Made by a program: the position numbers and the translations under genes. A stretch of 8,138 nucleotides of DNA from UBA6183 sp046314755 (GTDB lineage Bacteria; Bacteroidota; Bacteroidia; UKL13-3), in assembly GCA_046314755.1 (NCBI GenBank), contig JBKDBG010000099.1:1-8138 (forward strand). The letters are read 5' to 3'. This document shows, piece after piece, positions 6,804 through 8,138 of this stretch. Numbering within the stretch: position 1 is the stretch's first letter; the number at the start of each line of letters is the position of its first letter. The notes beneath the pieces were generated by a model. The model worked only from the letters and a program-made list of their open reading frames with translations. It ran no database searches and was not told the origin of the DNA.

Positions 6804-7445
6804 TTCTTTTCTGCCCGATTGTGTTTCAAGATGGAGGAAATAAATTCCATGTTCAGCAGGCAAAACAATTGTTTTATTAGTTAAGGTATGAGTGATATTC
6901 TGCCCTATTAAATTATATAAGCCGGCATGAATTGTTGATTCATCCAAATAAATCAAACCTTCCTTAATCTTATAAAGCGAATTTTCTTCTTGATTAATTT
7001 GATGGATACCTGTACTCGGATTATAATATGTAATGTTCATCCACATTGTATCATTGATATTGGTAATGTTAGGATGATAAACTTTAATGCCTATTCTGCT
7101 GGTTCCATTAAATCCTTTTGTGTTTACATGATATCTAAAATATACGGTGGTATCATTCACACCGTAATCCGTTACAAAAGTTCCGGTATCGGTAAGTCCT
7201 ATTCTGCAGTCGCCATTGGCACAAGCATCAAAAGCCCATCGATGGTCTAATGAATCAAAAATAACATCCCATTTCATTTGTTCTCCTGTAAATCCGTGGG
7301 TGTAAAAACGAATTTCCGTTTCAGAATACAACAACTCAACCTGACTCTTTAAATGGAGTACTTTGCTTTTAGCAAAACTGAGATGTTGTGACTGAGCAAC
7401 ACCTACAAAAAACAGAAGCGAAAGAAATAGGATGTTTATTTTCAT
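6783..7445 (-). CDS. Secreted protein of unknown function with a T9SS-like C-terminal tail
   Basis: A 220-residue protein I cannot assign a function. Residues 1-20 are a clear signal peptide (MKINILFLSLLFFVGVAQSQ). About 21-145 are beta-rich, with W70 and a C75-x4-C80 pair in the context WAFDACANGDC. This resembles an Ig-like domain common in Bacteroidota T9SS cargo, where a Trp precedes a short Cys loop and a strand ending in a hydrophobic run. About 160-220 resemble the second half of a type A sorting domain (GLYNLIGQ 175-182, GIYFLHLET 200-208, basic KIRK end), but the usual YPNP segment is missing. The start at 7445 is chosen because it yields the signal peptide and sits one base after the ridA stop; a longer in-frame start at 7574 would overlap ridA and hide the signal. 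Co-transcription with ridA is likely. Confidence 0.85.
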   Translation of the reverse strand: MKINILFLSLLFFVGVAQSQHLSFAKSKVLHLKSQVELLYSETEIRFYTHGFTGEQMKWDVIFDSLDHRWAFDACANGDCRIGLTDTGTFVTDYGVNDTTVYFRYHVNTKGFNGTSRIGIKVYHPNITNINDTMWMNITYYNPSTGIHQINQEENSLYKIKEGLIYLDESTIHAGLYNLIGQNITHTLTNKTIVLPAEHGIYFLHLETQSGRKELIKIRK

Positions 7446-7446
7446 T

Positions 7447-7830
7447 TTAGTTTTTGATAGCCACCATACTGATTTCAACATTTGCACCCAAAGGTAAACG
7501 CGATACTTGTACGGTTTCTCTTGCAGGAAAATTCGCTGTAAAAAAAGAACCGTAAGCCTCGTTAATGGCTGCAAAATTATTTAAGTCGGTACAATAAATC
7601 GTTGTTTTAACCACATGGCTAAAATCCATACCTGCCGCGTTTAAGATGGCCAATAAATTTTCCATTACTTTTTTAGTTTCAGCATCAATACTGTGTTGAA
7701 CCATTTCACCGGTAATGGCGTCTTTAGCAACTTGTCCGCTGGTATAAAGTGTATTCCCAACTAATACTCCGGGGCTGTAAGGCCCAATTGGCGCAGGAGA
7801 ACCTGCACTTGTAATGATTTTCTTTTCCAT
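7447..7830 (-). CDS. ridA: RidA family enamine/imine deaminase
   Basis: A 127-residue cytoplasmic RidA/YjgF/UK114 protein. Characterised members are trimers that hydrolyse reactive 2-aminoacrylate and related enamines made by PLP enzymes, protecting other enzymes from damage. Visible family blocks are APIGPYSPGV (13-22), TSGQ (30-33), NLLAILNAAG (58-67), VKTTIY (74-79) and FPARETVQVSRLP (101-113). The catalytic-site counterparts of Tyr17, Arg105 and Glu120 of Escherichia coli RidA are present as Tyr18, Arg104 and Glu119; the E. coli Cys107 position is Thr106, a common change. The ATG at 7830 gives the standard length. An in-frame extension to 8058 would run antisense through the divergent neighbour and is not credible. 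It heads a run with the secreted protein one base downstream. Confidence 0.95.
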   Translation of the reverse strand: MEKKIITSAGSPAPIGPYSPGVLVGNTLYTSGQVAKDAITGEMVQHSIDAETKKVMENLLAILNAAGMDFSHVVKTTIYCTDLNNFAAINEAYGSFFTANFPARETVQVSRLPLGANVEISMVAIKN

Positions 7831-7844
7831 GTGTGGAAGGTTGT

Positions 7845-7852
7845 TATTTTTG
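7845..7852 (+). promoter_or_regulatory. -7 promoter box for the rightward partial gene
   Basis: TATTTTTG matches TAnnTTTG exactly, 22 bases before the ATG at 7875. Expected start of transcription is near 7857-7860, inside the opposing ridA box. No good -33 element is visible; that region would fall within the ridA start. Confidence 0.5.
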
Positions 7853-7856
7853 TTAG

Positions 7857-7864
7857 CAAATTTA
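7857..7864 (-). promoter_or_regulatory. -7 promoter box for ridA
   Basis: TAAATTTG on the minus strand (7864 to 7857) matches TAnnTTTG exactly, 26 bases before the ridA ATG. A possible -33 TTG lies at 7890 to 7888, inside the divergent coding region, at a rather long 23-base spacing. Expected transcription start is near 7850. Confidence 0.5.
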
Positions 7865-7874
7865 ACACCATTAC

Positions 7875-8138
7875 ATGAAGATTCTAGCAACAGGAGCACA
7901 AAGATTGATTGAAGAGTTAAAATTGAAGCTTTCATCAGTTGAACACGAATTAACTGAGGTTGAATATACAAAACTTTCACAAACCGATTTAAACGGGTAT
8001 GATGTGATTTTTGATTTAAACTTTGATGATCACCCGTTTCATTTAAAGTATTACGCATCTTTAAATTGTCCCGTCATCGTTAGTGCCGTTAAAATGCAAT
8101 TGGCTCAGGCAGTGCATGTTTATCAAGGCAGTATAGCC
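7875..8138 (+). CDS. 3-hydroxyacyl-CoA dehydrogenase-like protein, 5' part only
   Basis: An open frame of 88 codons from ATG 7875 to the window edge with no stop, so the C-terminus is missing. The product begins MKILATGAQRLIEELKLKL and contains GYDVIFDLNFDDHP (41-54) followed by YYASLNCPVIVSAVK (59-73). This layout recalls a Bacteroidota family usually labelled 3-hydroxyacyl- or 3-hydroxybutyryl-CoA dehydrogenase, with a Rossmann-like N-terminus and a 3HCDH C-terminal domain. The normal GxGxxG dinucleotide loop is not present after the first strand (ILATGAQRLIEE), so NAD-dependent activity is doubtful from this part alone. The coding call is supported by codon structure, the promoter box upstream, and the divergent arrangement with ridA. 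The family call is from memory. Confidence 0.7.
   Translation, partial: MKILATGAQRLIEELKLKLSSVEHELTEVEYTKLSQTDLNGYDVIFDLNFDDHPFHLKYYASLNCPVIVSAVKMQLAQAVHVYQGSIA

Noticed and set aside
7446..7574. 43-residue extension of the 220-residue secreted protein
   Set aside because: It overlaps the end of ridA in another frame and would bury the clear signal peptide that starts at 7445.
7831..8058. N-terminal extension of ridA with a lipoprotein-like hydrophobic segment
   Set aside because: RidA proteins are about 127 residues and start at the ATG at 7830. The extension is antisense to the divergent coding gene and crosses both promoter boxes, and its Cys context (LESSC) is not a good lipobox.

Overview
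The window is AT-rich DNA that reads as a member of the Bacteroidota. Three things support this. Two secreted proteins end in type IX secretion (T9SS) type A-like tails. One gene matches DUF2480, a family known to me essentially only from this phylum. Several genes are preceded by exact TAnnTTTG elements, the -7 box of the Bacteroidota housekeeping sigma factor, with no Shine-Dalgarno sequences. Genus cannot be fixed from the sequence; the gene style would fit Flavobacteriia, Sphingobacteriia or Chitinophagia. It looks like chromosomal housekeeping and envelope sequence. I saw no mobile element, CRISPR array, tRNA or rRNA.

Left part (1-2142): a small single-haem cytochrome c lipoprotein on the minus strand diverges from glyS (alpha2-type glycyl-tRNA synthetase) across a 270 bp gap holding a -7 box for each direction. 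glyS ends in a strong intrinsic terminator.

Centre (2126-4555, plus strand): a PAP2-family membrane phosphatase is followed one base later by a GT-B glycosyltransferase of the MJ1255/VC2487 type. The two probably act on lipid-linked or lipid-anchored sugars in the envelope. A DUF2480 protein follows, with its own promoter box lying so close to the ATG that the mRNA may be leaderless.

Right part (4567-8138): three minus-strand genes run ridA, a 220-residue secreted protein with a T9SS-like tail, then a 716-residue subtilisin-like protease with a T9SS sorting domain. They converge on the DUF2480 gene with only 11 bp between stop codons. ridA diverges from a plus-strand gene that leaves the window and resembles a Bacteroidota 3-hydroxyacyl-CoA dehydrogenase-like protein. 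The 44 bp between them contains two overlapping promoter boxes on opposite strands.

I do not see a clear new multi-gene system. The most interesting items are an internal duplication with three Cys-Ser motifs in the DUF2480 protein, the overlapping divergent promoters, the likely leaderless DUF2480 message, the PAP2 gene with no ATG whose earliest start lies in the glyS terminator, and a cytochrome with a CX4CH haem site plus a probable surface-export signal.
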